DNA of 64,000 nucleotides from Sphingomonas hylomeconis (GCF_025370105.1 NZ_JANQBK010000004.1:186001-250000); one strand, 5' to 3'. Positions 34,613 through 42,520 are shown, counted from the first letter of the stretch. Notes: generated from the sequence alone by a model not told the origin. Numbers and translations: made by a program.

Positions 34613-37045
34613 TTAGAAGTTCACCCGGCCGGTCACGCCGTAATAGCGATCGGCCTCACGCGGGATGAGGTAGCGATAGCTGCCCCCTGGCCCACCGCTG
34701 GTGATCGCGCTGGCGAAGCTCTGGTCGAACAGGTTCTTGACCTGGAAGCTGAGGCGGAAGCGATCGTCATTGTCGACCACGCCGACGGCCAGATCGACCA
34801 GGCCATAGCCCTTGATCGTCGTCGCATCGCGCACCGCTTCGGACGCATCGAGCTGCGAGATCTGCTTCGACTGGTACGAGCCCTGCGCGCCCAGCGTGAA
34901 ATCGACCATGCCGCCGGTGCGGATGCGATAGTCGGCGCCCAGCGACCCCTTCCATTTCGGCGCATAGCCGAGCGTCGTGCCGTTCGGGACCACGCCCGCC
35001 GCGCCGCTGACCGGTACCTTGAACTGGTCGATATGCGCATCGGTATAGGCCAGGCCACCGCTGAACGAGAGATCGCGCACCGGCTGGAACACGATGTCGA
35101 GTTCGCCGCCGCGGGTCGAGATTTCACCGGCATTGGTGAAGCGCGTGACCAGCACGCCGGCCACGAAGTCCGGGTTGTTGGCCTGGAAATTATGGTATTT
35201 GGCATAATAGCCGGCGAGGTTGAGCACGAGCTTGCCGTCGAAGAAGGTGTTCTTCAGGCCGATCTCATAGGCGTCCGCCGTCTCCGGCTCGATCGCATTG
35301 GTGCCGGTTGCGGTGAGGTTGAAGAACACGTTGAACGCGGGGCCCTTATAGCCGCGCGAATAGGTCGCATAGGCGGTCGACTGGCGCGCAATGTCATATT
35401 GCACGCCGGCCTTGCCCGACCAATTGTCGTTGGTCGTCTTGGCGATAAACGGCACGCCGTCCGAGAAGGCCACTGCCTGTGTCGCTGCGTCCGTCGGGCG
35501 TACGCCGGCCGCCACGAGCCGGATATAGGCGTTGTTCACGCCGCGATCGAAATTGCCATTGATGCCGGGGCCGGTCAGCGTCGTGCGGCGGATGTGCGAC
35601 ACGTCGAGTTGATCGCTGGTATAGCGGAAGCCGCCGATCACGCGGAAGCGATCGGTGATGTTGAACGTGCCCTGCCCGAAGAAGGCGAGGTTCTTGAACA
35701 CCGAGCCGAACTCGGCCGTGCCGGTCGGCCGGGTGACGACCGCGCCGGTGGTGGTGCAGGGCGTCAGCGCGGGGGGGGTCGGCGTGACCGTGCATACCAG
35801 ATCGTTGCGCGTGAACGTCCGCTCGGTTTCGGCGCGCGAATAGAAGGCGCCGAGCACATAGCTGAAGAACTGGTCCGACGGCGAGGTCAGGCGCAGTTCC
35901 TGCGTGAACGTGTTCGAGGTCTGCGGCCCGAAATCGTGCAGCTGGTTGAAGCCGACATAGGCCTGGGGCAGCCAGTCGCCGTCGCGGATCTCCTCGTTGT
36001 CATATTCGCGGTACGAACCGATATACGTCACCGTCTGCGTGCCGAGCTGTGCATCGGCCTGCAGCGACACGCCCCAGCTCGTTTCGTTGGTCGAGGTGAC
36101 CAGATCCTGGTTCACGGTGCGCGACTTGTCGCCGCGGATATCCGGCAGCACGGCAGCGACGGGCAGGACCGCGCCGGTGGTGGCGTTGCGCGGCGTCGTG
36201 CCGATCACTTCGGCGCAGCAATCGTCCTTCGACTTGCGGTAATCGGCGATCAGCGTGAAGGTCAGGTCCGGCGTCGGATCGGCGACGATCATGCCGCGCA
36301 CGCCATAATGTTCATAGCCGTTCACGCGGTCGTTATTCTGCGCGATGTTGCGGATATTGCCGTCGTAATTGCCGTAGAAGCCGGTGAAGCGGCTCTTCAC
36401 GTTTTCGCCCAGCGGCAGGTCGACCGCGCCGCGCACGCGATATTCGTTGCCGTTGGTGTAATAGCCGCCCTCGAGAAAGCCGCCGAAATCGTCGCCCGGG
36501 CGCTTGGTGATGATGTTGATCACGCCGGCGCTCGTATTCTTGCCGAACAGCGTGCCCTGCGGCCCGCGCAGCACTTCGATCCGGTCGATATCGATCAGGT
36601 CGCTGAACGCCTCGCCGGCGCGGCTATAGACCACGCCGTCGACGACGGTGGAGATGCTCGGCTCGCCGGCGATTGAGAAGGTCGAAGTGCCGACGCCGCG
36701 CAGGAACAGCGACTGGTTGATCGCGGTGCCCGATTTGCGGAAGTTCAAGGTGGGCACGAGATATTGCGCGCCCTCCAGGTTGAGCGCGCCCTTGGCGGCG
36801 AGCTGGTCGCCCGAGACGACCGAGATCGCCACCGGCACGTCCTGCAGCCGCTCGCTGCGCTTCTGCGCGGTGACAACGATGTCGCCCGGCGTGGCATTGT
36901 CGGTATCGGTCGGCTCGGCGCTCTGCGCGTCGGCGCCCGTCGTCGCCGCGGAAACGCCCGCCGTGCCGCTGTCCTGCGCGAATGACGGTGCTGCGGTCAG
37001 CGCCAGCAATGCTGCGCCCGATAGATATAGAGCCTTGGTCATCAT
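34613..37045 (-). CDS. TonB-dependent receptor of the sulfonate/sugar cluster
   Basis: 810-residue outer-membrane receptor. It has a signal peptide (ending APSFAQ), a TonB-box region (GDIVVTAQKRSERLQDVPVA), a plug (about 55-165: RIEVLRGPQGTLFGKNTSAG) and a barrel ending READRYYGVTGRVNF. It is the long iron-complex/oligosaccharide type common in sphingomonads. GGGGAG precedes the ATG. A LacI-type palindrome lies 53 bp upstream, between it and the Gfo/Idh gene. I infer it imports the sulfosugar or its glycoside; a ligand cannot be read from the sequence. Confidence 0.9.
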   Translation of the reverse strand: MMTKALYLSGAALLALTAAPSFAQDSGTAGVSAATTGADAQSAEPTDTDNATPGDIVVTAQKRSERLQDVPVAISVVSGDQLAAKGALNLEGAQYLVPTLNFRKSGTAINQSLFLRGVGTSTFSIAGEPSISTVVDGVVYSRAGEAFSDLIDIDRIEVLRGPQGTLFGKNTSAGVINIITKRPGDDFGGFLEGGYYTNGNEYRVRGAVDLPLGENVKSRFTGFYGNYDGNIRNIAQNNDRVNGYEHYGVRGMIVADPTPDLTFTLIADYRKSKDDCCAEVIGTTPRNATTGAVLPVAAVLPDIRGDKSRTVNQDLVTSTNETSWGVSLQADAQLGTQTVTYIGSYREYDNEEIRDGDWLPQAYVGFNQLHDFGPQTSNTFTQELRLTSPSDQFFSYVLGAFYSRAETERTFTRNDLVCTVTPTPPALTPCTTTGAVVTRPTGTAEFGSVFKNLAFFGQGTFNITDRFRVIGGFRYTSDQLDVSHIRRTTLTGPGINGNFDRGVNNAYIRLVAAGVRPTDAATQAVAFSDGVPFIAKTTNDNWSGKAGVQYDIARQSTAYATYSRGYKGPAFNVFFNLTATGTNAIEPETADAYEIGLKNTFFDGKLVLNLAGYYAKYHNFQANNPDFVAGVLVTRFTNAGEISTRGGELDIVFQPVRDLSFSGGLAYTDAHIDQFKVPVSGAAGVVPNGTTLGYAPKWKGSLGADYRIRTGGMVDFTLGAQGSYQSKQISQLDASEAVRDATTIKGYGLVDLAVGVVDNDDRFRLSFQVKNLFDQSFASAITSGGPGGSYRYLIPREADRYYGVTGRVNF

Positions 37046-37097
37046 CGTCTCCCCAAATTCCCATTCGTCCGATGGGATATGTTTATCTTCATCCTAC

Positions 37098-37111
37098 TGA
37101 CAGCGTAATCA
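37098..37111 (-). promoter_or_regulatory. LacI-type operator upstream of the TonB receptor (site 2)
   Basis: TGACAGCGTAATCA, matching site 1 (32990) at 11 of 14 positions and sharing the TGACARCG core. It lies in the 96-bp gap between the Gfo/Idh stop and the TonB receptor start, so the receptor probably has its own regulated promoter. Confidence 0.5.
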
Positions 37112-37141
37112 GGCTTTGTCGTGGCAAAGCGCTGCTTCGCG

Positions 37142-38218
37142 TCAGAATCCCAGTTCGCTCATCGTCACCACGCGGTGTTCGCGCGCGCTGATCTCCGCGG
37201 CGGTGCCGATCGCCACCGCCATCAGGCCGTCGCGCGCACTCACCTCCACCTTGCCGACACCGCGCACCGCGGCGTTGAAGCGCTGGTGCTCGTAAAAGGT
37301 CGAACCGTGATGGCTGCCGGCCTTCAGCGCGGTCTCGTCGGTATGGACGATGCGGCGCTCGACCTGTTTGGGGTTCATGAAGCCGGTACGCGGCGAATAG
37401 ACGATCGCGCCCTCGGGGATCAGCACCTCGAGCCGGGCATCGCTGCCCACCGCCGCGATCTCCTCCTGGTTTTCCGCGCCGTCGGCGAACATCGACAGGT
37501 CCAGCATCGCGCGCACGCCATTGGCGAAATCCACCGTGGTATAGCTGTTGTCGATGATATCCGGGCGTTCGCCGCCGTAATTCTCGTCGAGATGGTTCAC
37601 GTCCATCGCGCCCGAACAATAGACCCGCACCGCCTCGGACTGCACGATCAGCCGCATCAGATCGAAGAAATGGCAGCATTTCTCGACCATCGTGCCGCCG
37701 GTATTGCGGTTGAAGCGGTTCCAGTCGCCGACCTTGGGCAGGAACGGGAAGCGATGCTCGCGGATCGACAGCATCTGCAATTTGCCGATCCGCCCGCCAT
37801 GCACCTCGGCGATGAACTCGGCGGCGGGCGGCATGTAGCGATATTCCATCGCGGTCCAGAACGGCGCATCCGACTTTTCCGCCTGCTCGACGATCCAGCG
37901 CGCATCCTCGATCGTCGTCGCCAGCGGCTTTTCGCACAGGATCGCCAGGCCTTCGCCGAACAACGGAGTCAGCACGTCGCGATGCGTGTGATTCGGGCTG
38001 GCGACGATCACCGCATCCACCAGTCCGCTTTTCGCCAGCGCGGCCGAATCGGCGAACTGCGTCACGCCGGCGGCCTTTTCGCCCAAAGCCTTGGTCGCCC
38101 AGCCGATCGACGTCGCCACCGGATCGGCGATCGCGGTCACCACCGCGCCCGGCGTCACCGCCAGATTGTTGAGATGCTCGACACCCATCATTCCGGTGCC
38201 GACCAATCCGTAACGCAC
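37142..38218 (-). CDS. Gfo/Idh/MocA family protein (oxidoreductase or NAD-dependent glycosidase)
   Basis: 358-residue Gfo/Idh/MocA protein. The N-terminal Rossmann fold has YGLVGTGMMGVEHLNNL. The EKP motif is CEKPLATT (Lys97). The C-terminal substrate domain has YRYMPPAAEFIAEV, REHRFPFLPKVGDWNRF and GGTMVEKCCHFFDLMR in place of the more usual D.G.H..D pattern. GTG 38218 has GGGAG at ideal spacing. It is divergent from the AKR-monooxygenase operon. Established options are sugar dehydrogenases; some NAD+-dependent members are glycosidases that release sulfoquinovose. The context makes that second role attractive here but unproven. Confidence 0.88.
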   Translation of the reverse strand: MRYGLVGTGMMGVEHLNNLAVTPGAVVTAIADPVATSIGWATKALGEKAAGVTQFADSAALAKSGLVDAVIVASPNHTHRDVLTPLFGEGLAILCEKPLATTIEDARWIVEQAEKSDAPFWTAMEYRYMPPAAEFIAEVHGGRIGKLQMLSIREHRFPFLPKVGDWNRFNRNTGGTMVEKCCHFFDLMRLIVQSEAVRVYCSGAMDVNHLDENYGGERPDIIDNSYTTVDFANGVRAMLDLSMFADGAENQEEIAAVGSDARLEVLIPEGAIVYSPRTGFMNPKQVERRIVHTDETALKAGSHHGSTFYEHQRFNAAVRGVGKVEVSARDGLMAVAIGTAAEISAREHRVVTMSELGF

Positions 38219-38260
38219 TTGCTCTCCCAACGATCTCGCCCTTATATGACAACGATGTCT
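38219..38260 (+). promoter_or_regulatory. Promoter and LacI-type operator of the desulfonation operon (site 3)
   Basis: TTGCTC (38219-38224), 18 bases, TATATG (38243-38248) is a possible promoter. TGACAACGATGTCT (38247-38260) is a near-perfect dyad (TGACA...TGTCT) sharing ATATGACAACG with site 1. The operator overlaps both candidate ATG starts of the reductase gene, so the transcript may be leaderless. It also lies 29 bp from the divergent Gfo/Idh start and could control both. Confidence 0.55.
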
Positions 38261-39178
38261 GAACTCACCCTATCGCCCGAATCGAGGCCGCTCGGCAAGA
38301 GCGGAATCATGGTCTCCTCTATCGCCTGGGGGATGTGGCGCTTCGCCGGCGTCTCCGTCGACGACGGCCGCAGGCTGATCGAGGCGGCGTTCGATGCCGG
38401 CATCACGCTGTTCGACACCGCCGACATTTACGGGTTCGACGGTGCGGCGGATAAGGAACGCGGCGGGTTCGGCGATGCCGAGACGCTGCTCGGCCAGGTG
38501 TTCGCCGAGTCGCCCGGCCTGCGCGATCGCATGGTGCTGGCGACCAAGGGCGGCATTACCCCGCCGACGCCGTACGATTCGAGCCCCGCATATCTCACCC
38601 GGGCGCTGGACGATTCGCTGCGCCGGATGAACACCGATCATGTCGAGCTGTACCAGATCCACCGCCCCGACATCCTGACGCACCCGCAGGAAGTCGCGCG
38701 CACGCTGGAAGACATGGTATCGTCGGGCAAGGTCCGCGCGGTCGGCGTGTCGAACCACACGATCGAGCAGACCGCGGCGCTGCGCGTGTTCCTGTCGATC
38801 CCGCTGGCCAGCACGCAGCCGGAATTCTCGCCGCTCGAAACCGCGCCGATGACCGACGGGCTGTTCGATCGCACGATGGCACACGATGTCACGGTGCTCG
38901 CCTGGTCGCCGCTCGGCGGCGGGCGCATCGCCAATCCGGTCACGCCGCGCGAACAGGCGGTCGCCGCCGCGCTGGACGTCAAGGCACAGGCCGCCGGCGT
39001 CAGCCGCACGACGGTCGCCTATAGCTGGATCATGGCGCATCCGGCGCGCGTCATCCCGATCGTCGGCACGCAGAATGCCACGCGGATCGCCGAGCTGCGC
39101 GACGTATACGGCGTGCGCTGGACGCGTAGCGAATGGTATGACGTGCTGGTCGCGTCGCGCGGGGAGCAGCTGCCGTGA
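38255..39178 (+). CDS. Aldo/keto reductase (YdhF / SmoB-like)
   Basis: 307-residue NAD(P)H-dependent TIM-barrel reductase. The tetrad is visible: Asp and Tyr in LFDTADIYGF, Lys in LATKGGI, His in YQIHRPDIL. HPQEVARTLEDMVSSGKVRA and LASTQPEFSPLETAPM match the YdhF branch. In the known sulfoquinovose monooxygenase pathway an enzyme of this superfamily (SmoB) reduces 6-oxo-glucose to glucose. Two ATGs (38246 and 38255) are possible, and neither has a Shine-Dalgarno. The stop overlaps the GTG of the monooxygenase. Confidence 0.88.
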   Translation: MSELTLSPESRPLGKSGIMVSSIAWGMWRFAGVSVDDGRRLIEAAFDAGITLFDTADIYGFDGAADKERGGFGDAETLLGQVFAESPGLRDRMVLATKGGITPPTPYDSSPAYLTRALDDSLRRMNTDHVELYQIHRPDILTHPQEVARTLEDMVSSGKVRAVGVSNHTIEQTAALRVFLSIPLASTQPEFSPLETAPMTDGLFDRTMAHDVTVLAWSPLGGGRIANPVTPREQAVAAALDVKAQAAGVSRTTVAYSWIMAHPARVIPIVGTQNATRIAELRDVYGVRWTRSEWYDVLVASRGEQLP

Positions 39179-40242
39179 GCCATCCCCCGTGCGAGATCAG
39201 CTGGTTCTCGGCTTTGTGCGACGACGATTACGAATTTCTCGGGGTGCCCGATGCCAAGCTGAAATCGAGCTGGGCGCATTGCCGTGACATCGTGCTGCAG
39301 GCCGAATCCGGCGGGTTCGACAATATCCTGCTGCCCTCGGGCTATGCGCTGGGTATCGACACCACCGCCTTCGCCGCGGCGATCGCGCCGATGCTCCGCC
39401 GCATGGCACTGCTGATGGCGGTACGCGTCGGCGAAAGCTGGCCGCCGCAGCTCGCACGGCAGATCGCGACGATCGACCAGCTGCTCGGCGGGCGCCTGAC
39501 GATCAACATCATCTCGTCCGACCTGCCCGGCGAGACGCTGGCCTCGGCGCCGCGCTACGCCCGCACGGTCGAGGCGATGCATATCCTCAAGACCTTGCTC
39601 AACGGCGAGGCGCTCGATCATGACGGCGAGTTCTGGAAGCTCAAGGTTCAGCCGTCGGGCGTGCGCACCGTTTCGGGCAAGGCACCCCTGCTCTATTTCG
39701 GCGGCCTGTCGCCCGACGCGCGCGAGGCCGCCGCCAAGGGCTGCGACGTGTTCCTGATGTGGCCCGACAAGAAGGAAACGATCGCCGCGATCATGGCCGA
39801 CATGGACGCGCGCGCTGCCGCGCACGGCCGCACGCTGCGCTATGGCTACCGCGCGCACGTCATCGTCCGCGATACCGAGGCGGAAGCGCGCAGCGCGGCG
39901 GACCGGCTGATCTCCAAGCTCGACGATGCCGAAGGCGCGGCGATCCGGGCGAAGTCACTCGATTCGACCTCCGCTGGCGTCGCCGCACAGGCGGCATTAC
40001 GCGAGAACGCCTCGGACGACGGCTATGCCGAGGACAATCTGTGGACCGGCGTCGGGCGCGCGCGCTCGGGCTGTGGCGCGGCGATCGTCGGCGATCCCGA
40101 TCAGGTGCTGGCCAAGATCAACGCGTACCGCGACATGGGGATCGAGGCGTTCATCCTGTCGGGCTATCCGCACGCCGCCGAGGCCGATCTGTTCGCCCGG
40201 CACGTCCTGCCGCAGATCGAGCACGGGCCGCTCGCGCGCTGA
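39175..40242 (+). CDS. FMNH2-dependent sulfonate monooxygenase (SsuD/SmoC-like)
   Basis: 355-residue luciferase-like monooxygenase that should cleave a C-S bond using FMNH2 and O2, releasing sulfite and an aldehyde. Residues matching E. coli SsuD function fall at the same numbers: Trp196 (FLMWPDKK), Arg226 and His228 (YGYRAHVIVRDTE), Arg297 (GVGRARSGCG) and Tyr331 (LSGYPHAAEA). These bind the sulfonate and flavin intermediate. The GTG overlaps the reductase stop, and the partner FMN reductase follows. With a sugar-type AKR and sugar transporters around it, sulfoquinovose is the best substrate guess. Simple alkanesulfonates remain possible. Confidence 0.9.
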   Translation: MSHPPCEISWFSALCDDDYEFLGVPDAKLKSSWAHCRDIVLQAESGGFDNILLPSGYALGIDTTAFAAAIAPMLRRMALLMAVRVGESWPPQLARQIATIDQLLGGRLTINIISSDLPGETLASAPRYARTVEAMHILKTLLNGEALDHDGEFWKLKVQPSGVRTVSGKAPLLYFGGLSPDAREAAAKGCDVFLMWPDKKETIAAIMADMDARAAAHGRTLRYGYRAHVIVRDTEAEARSAADRLISKLDDAEGAAIRAKSLDSTSAGVAAQAALRENASDDGYAEDNLWTGVGRARSGCGAAIVGDPDQVLAKINAYRDMGIEAFILSGYPHAAEADLFARHVLPQIEHGPLAR

Positions 40243-40321
40243 ACCGCCACGCCGCGCGCGGTTGGCGCTTGTCGCGCGCGCGGATCGCGGGGATAGGCAG
40301 CAGACGATGGTTGAGGACGAA

Positions 40322-40915
40322 ATGATGGCCGATAGCGATTCCCAGCCCTTGGTCGTCGGCATCGGCGGCACGATCGGTGGCATCTCCTCGACCGAGCGCG
40401 CGCTCAAGATCGCGCTCGAGGCGGCGGGGCGCGAAGGATTTCGCACGCGCATGTTCGGCGGCGCGGAAATGGGCCGCCTGCCGCTCTACGATCCCAAGGC
40501 AGCGACGCGCACCACCGAGGAGCAGGATTTCGTCGAAACAGTGCGCGGCGCCTCGGCGCTGATCATCGCCTCGCCCGGCTATCACGGCAGCATCTCGGGC
40601 GTGGTCAAGAACGCGCTCGACCTGCTCGAGGAAACCGCGCGCGATGCGACCCGGCCCTATCTCGCCGACATGCCGGTCGGGCTGATCGCCACGGCCTATG
40701 GCTGGCAGGCGACCGGCAGCACGATCGCCGCCTTGCGCTCGATCGTCCATGCGCTGCGCGGCTGGCCGACGCCGTTCGCCGCCGCGATCAACACGCAGCT
40801 CACCAAGTTCGACGATGACGGCGGCGCCAACGACCAGGCGGTGCTCGATCAGCTGCGCATGGTCGGCACGCAGGTCGCGCGCTTCGCGCCGCTGCAGCTC
40901 AAGACCAATGGCTGA
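40322..40915 (+). CDS. NAD(P)H-dependent FMN reductase
   Basis: 197-residue flavodoxin-fold reductase. It opens PLVVGIGGTIGGISSTERAL (phosphate-binding loop for FMN) and contains SPGYHGSISGVVKNALDLLE, the active-site motif of SsuE-like FMN reductases, and ATAYGWQATGSTIAAL. It supplies FMNH2 to the monooxygenase encoded 79 bp upstream. ATG 40322 (or 40325) follows GAGGA; ATG 40307 is a longer alternative. Its last eight bases overlap the sulfite dehydrogenase gene. Confidence 0.88.
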   Translation: MMADSDSQPLVVGIGGTIGGISSTERALKIALEAAGREGFRTRMFGGAEMGRLPLYDPKAATRTTEEQDFVETVRGASALIIASPGYHGSISGVVKNALDLLEETARDATRPYLADMPVGLIATAYGWQATGSTIAALRSIVHALRGWPTPFAAAINTQLTKFDDDGGANDQAVLDQLRMVGTQVARFAPLQLKTNG

Positions 40916-42116
40916 ACTCGGCCGCCGCCAGGCATTGGGTCTGATCGGCGCAGGCGCCGGGCTGGCCGCCATGCCCGCGCTGGCCGAGGCCTTAGTCGAT
41001 CTGCGGCTGCCCGGCGGCAATGGCGCACGCCCGACCAGCGGCGATTTCCCGCACAAGGGCGGTATGATCCTGCAGCGCGGCCGCGCACCGCTGCTGGAGA
41101 CGCCGCTCGACGCGCTCGACGGGCAGGTGTTCACGCCCAACGACCGCTTCTTCGTGCGCTGGCATTACAGCGACATCCCGACCGCGGTGGACGTGCGCAG
41201 CTTCCGCCTCGCGGTCGGCGGCGCGGTGCGCCAGCGCCTCAGCCTGTCGCTCGCCGAGCTGCTGGCCATGCCGCGCGTCGAACTGGCGGCGGTGAACCAG
41301 TGTTCGGGCAATTCGCGCGGCCTGTTCAGCCCGCGCGTGCCCGGCGCGCAATGGGGCAATGGCGCGATCGGCAATGCCAAATGGGTCGGCGTGCGGTTGC
41401 GCGACGTGCTCGACCGCGCCGGCGTCGCGCCGGGCGCGGTGGCGGTGAAACTCGGCGGGCTGGACAAGCCGCCGCCGGGCGCCCCGGCGTTCGAGAAGTC
41501 GCTGGCGATCGATCACGCCCGCGACGGCGAGGTGATGATCGCTTATCTGATGAACGGCGCGCAATTGCCCCTGCTCAACGGCTTCCCGCTGCGGCTGATC
41601 GTGCCCGGCTGGTATTCGACCTATTGGATCAAGGCGCTCGACCGGATCGAGGTGCTGACCGCGCCCGATACCGGCTATTGGATGGACAAGGCGTATCGCA
41701 TTCCCGCCACGCCGGGCGCCAGTGTCGCGCCGGGTGCGAAGGACTTCCCGACCGTGCCGATCAACAAGATGCTGCCGCGCGCCTTCTTCACCAATCTCGC
41801 CGATGGCGCGAAGGTGATGGCGCGCTCGCCTTTCTACGTCCGCGGGCTGGCGATGGGCGGGGCGCACGGCGTCGCGCGCGTCGATCTGTCGATGGATGAC
41901 GGGCGCAGCTGGCATGCCGCGCCGCTCGGCCGCGACGAGGGCCGCTACGGCTTCCGCCTGTGGGAAGCGACCGTCCCGGGCCAGCCGGCGGGCGAGTACC
42001 GGCTGCTGGCACGCTGCACCAACAGCGCCGGCCAAACGCAGGGCGCTGCGCCGATCTGGAATCCGGGCGGCTTCATGCGCAACGCGATCGAAAGCCTCGC
42101 GGTGACCGCGGCATGA
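40908..42116 (+). CDS. Molybdopterin sulfite dehydrogenase, catalytic subunit (SorA/SoxC-like)
   Basis: 402-residue sulfite-oxidase-family protein. A twin-arginine signal (GRRQALGLIGAGAGLAAMPA) sends it to the periplasm with its cofactor. The molybdenum-pterin domain has the ligand Cys132 in AVNQCSGNSRG plus GNAKWVGVRLRDVLDRAG and IVPGWYSTYWIKAL. A C-terminal Mo-co dimerisation domain spans about 300-395 (VRGLAMGGAHGVARVDLSMD). It would oxidise sulfite to sulfate and pass electrons to the cytochrome encoded next. Overlaps on both sides show tight coupling to the desulfonation genes. Confidence 0.9.
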   Translation: MAELGRRQALGLIGAGAGLAAMPALAEALVDLRLPGGNGARPTSGDFPHKGGMILQRGRAPLLETPLDALDGQVFTPNDRFFVRWHYSDIPTAVDVRSFRLAVGGAVRQRLSLSLAELLAMPRVELAAVNQCSGNSRGLFSPRVPGAQWGNGAIGNAKWVGVRLRDVLDRAGVAPGAVAVKLGGLDKPPPGAPAFEKSLAIDHARDGEVMIAYLMNGAQLPLLNGFPLRLIVPGWYSTYWIKALDRIEVLTAPDTGYWMDKAYRIPATPGASVAPGAKDFPTVPINKMLPRAFFTNLADGAKVMARSPFYVRGLAMGGAHGVARVDLSMDDGRSWHAAPLGRDEGRYGFRLWEATVPGQPAGEYRLLARCTNSAGQTQGAAPIWNPGGFMRNAIESLAVTAA

Positions 42117-42520
42117 GCGGCCGCTCGATCACGCTCGCCGGGCTGGTGCTGTTCGCGCTGCTGGCATTCGGCTGGACCGCGCTCACGCATCGTCTGTCGC
42201 CATCCGCCGCGCCCGGCACGGCGGCTTCGGCCCCGTCGGTGTCGGGCGGCGGCATCACGCTCGTCTCCGATACGATCGCTCTGCCCGAGGAAAGCGCCGC
42301 CCTCCCGGCCGGCAGCGACCTGATCACCACCAGTTGCACCGCCTGCCATTCGCCCGAGATGCTCACCACGCAGCCGCCGCTCACTGCGGAAAAGTGGCAG
42401 GCGACGATCGACAAGATGCGCACCGTCTACAAGGCACCGGTCGCGCCGGCCGACGACAAGGCGCTGATCGCCGAACTGCTCGCTTTGCCGACGCAACGAC
42501 CGCAACCCGCTGGCAAATAA
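42113..42520 (+). CDS. c-type cytochrome subunit of sulfite dehydrogenase (SorB-like)
   Basis: 135-residue monohaem cytochrome. An N-terminal hydrophobic anchor or signal (about 7-24) is followed by the haem site CTACH (75-79). The downstream PEMLTTQPPLTAEKW and TIDKMRTVY segments, with a possible Met ligand, resemble SorB. It accepts electrons from the molybdenum subunit. Its ATG overlaps the preceding stop (ATGA), and it closes the operon that begins at 38255. Confidence 0.87.
   Translation: MSGRSITLAGLVLFALLAFGWTALTHRLSPSAAPGTAASAPSVSGGGITLVSDTIALPEESAALPAGSDLITTSCTACHSPEMLTTQPPLTAEKWQATIDKMRTVYKAPVAPADDKALIAELLALPTQRPQPAGK

Noticed and set aside
35033..36676. 547-codon plus-strand frame opposite the TonB receptor
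   Set aside because: Shadow of the receptor's coding strand; no motif, no ribosome-binding site.
37098..37111. Fur/iron box upstream of the TonB receptor
   Set aside because: The site has a central CG and matches the two other LacI-like palindromes rather than an AT-rich Fur site.
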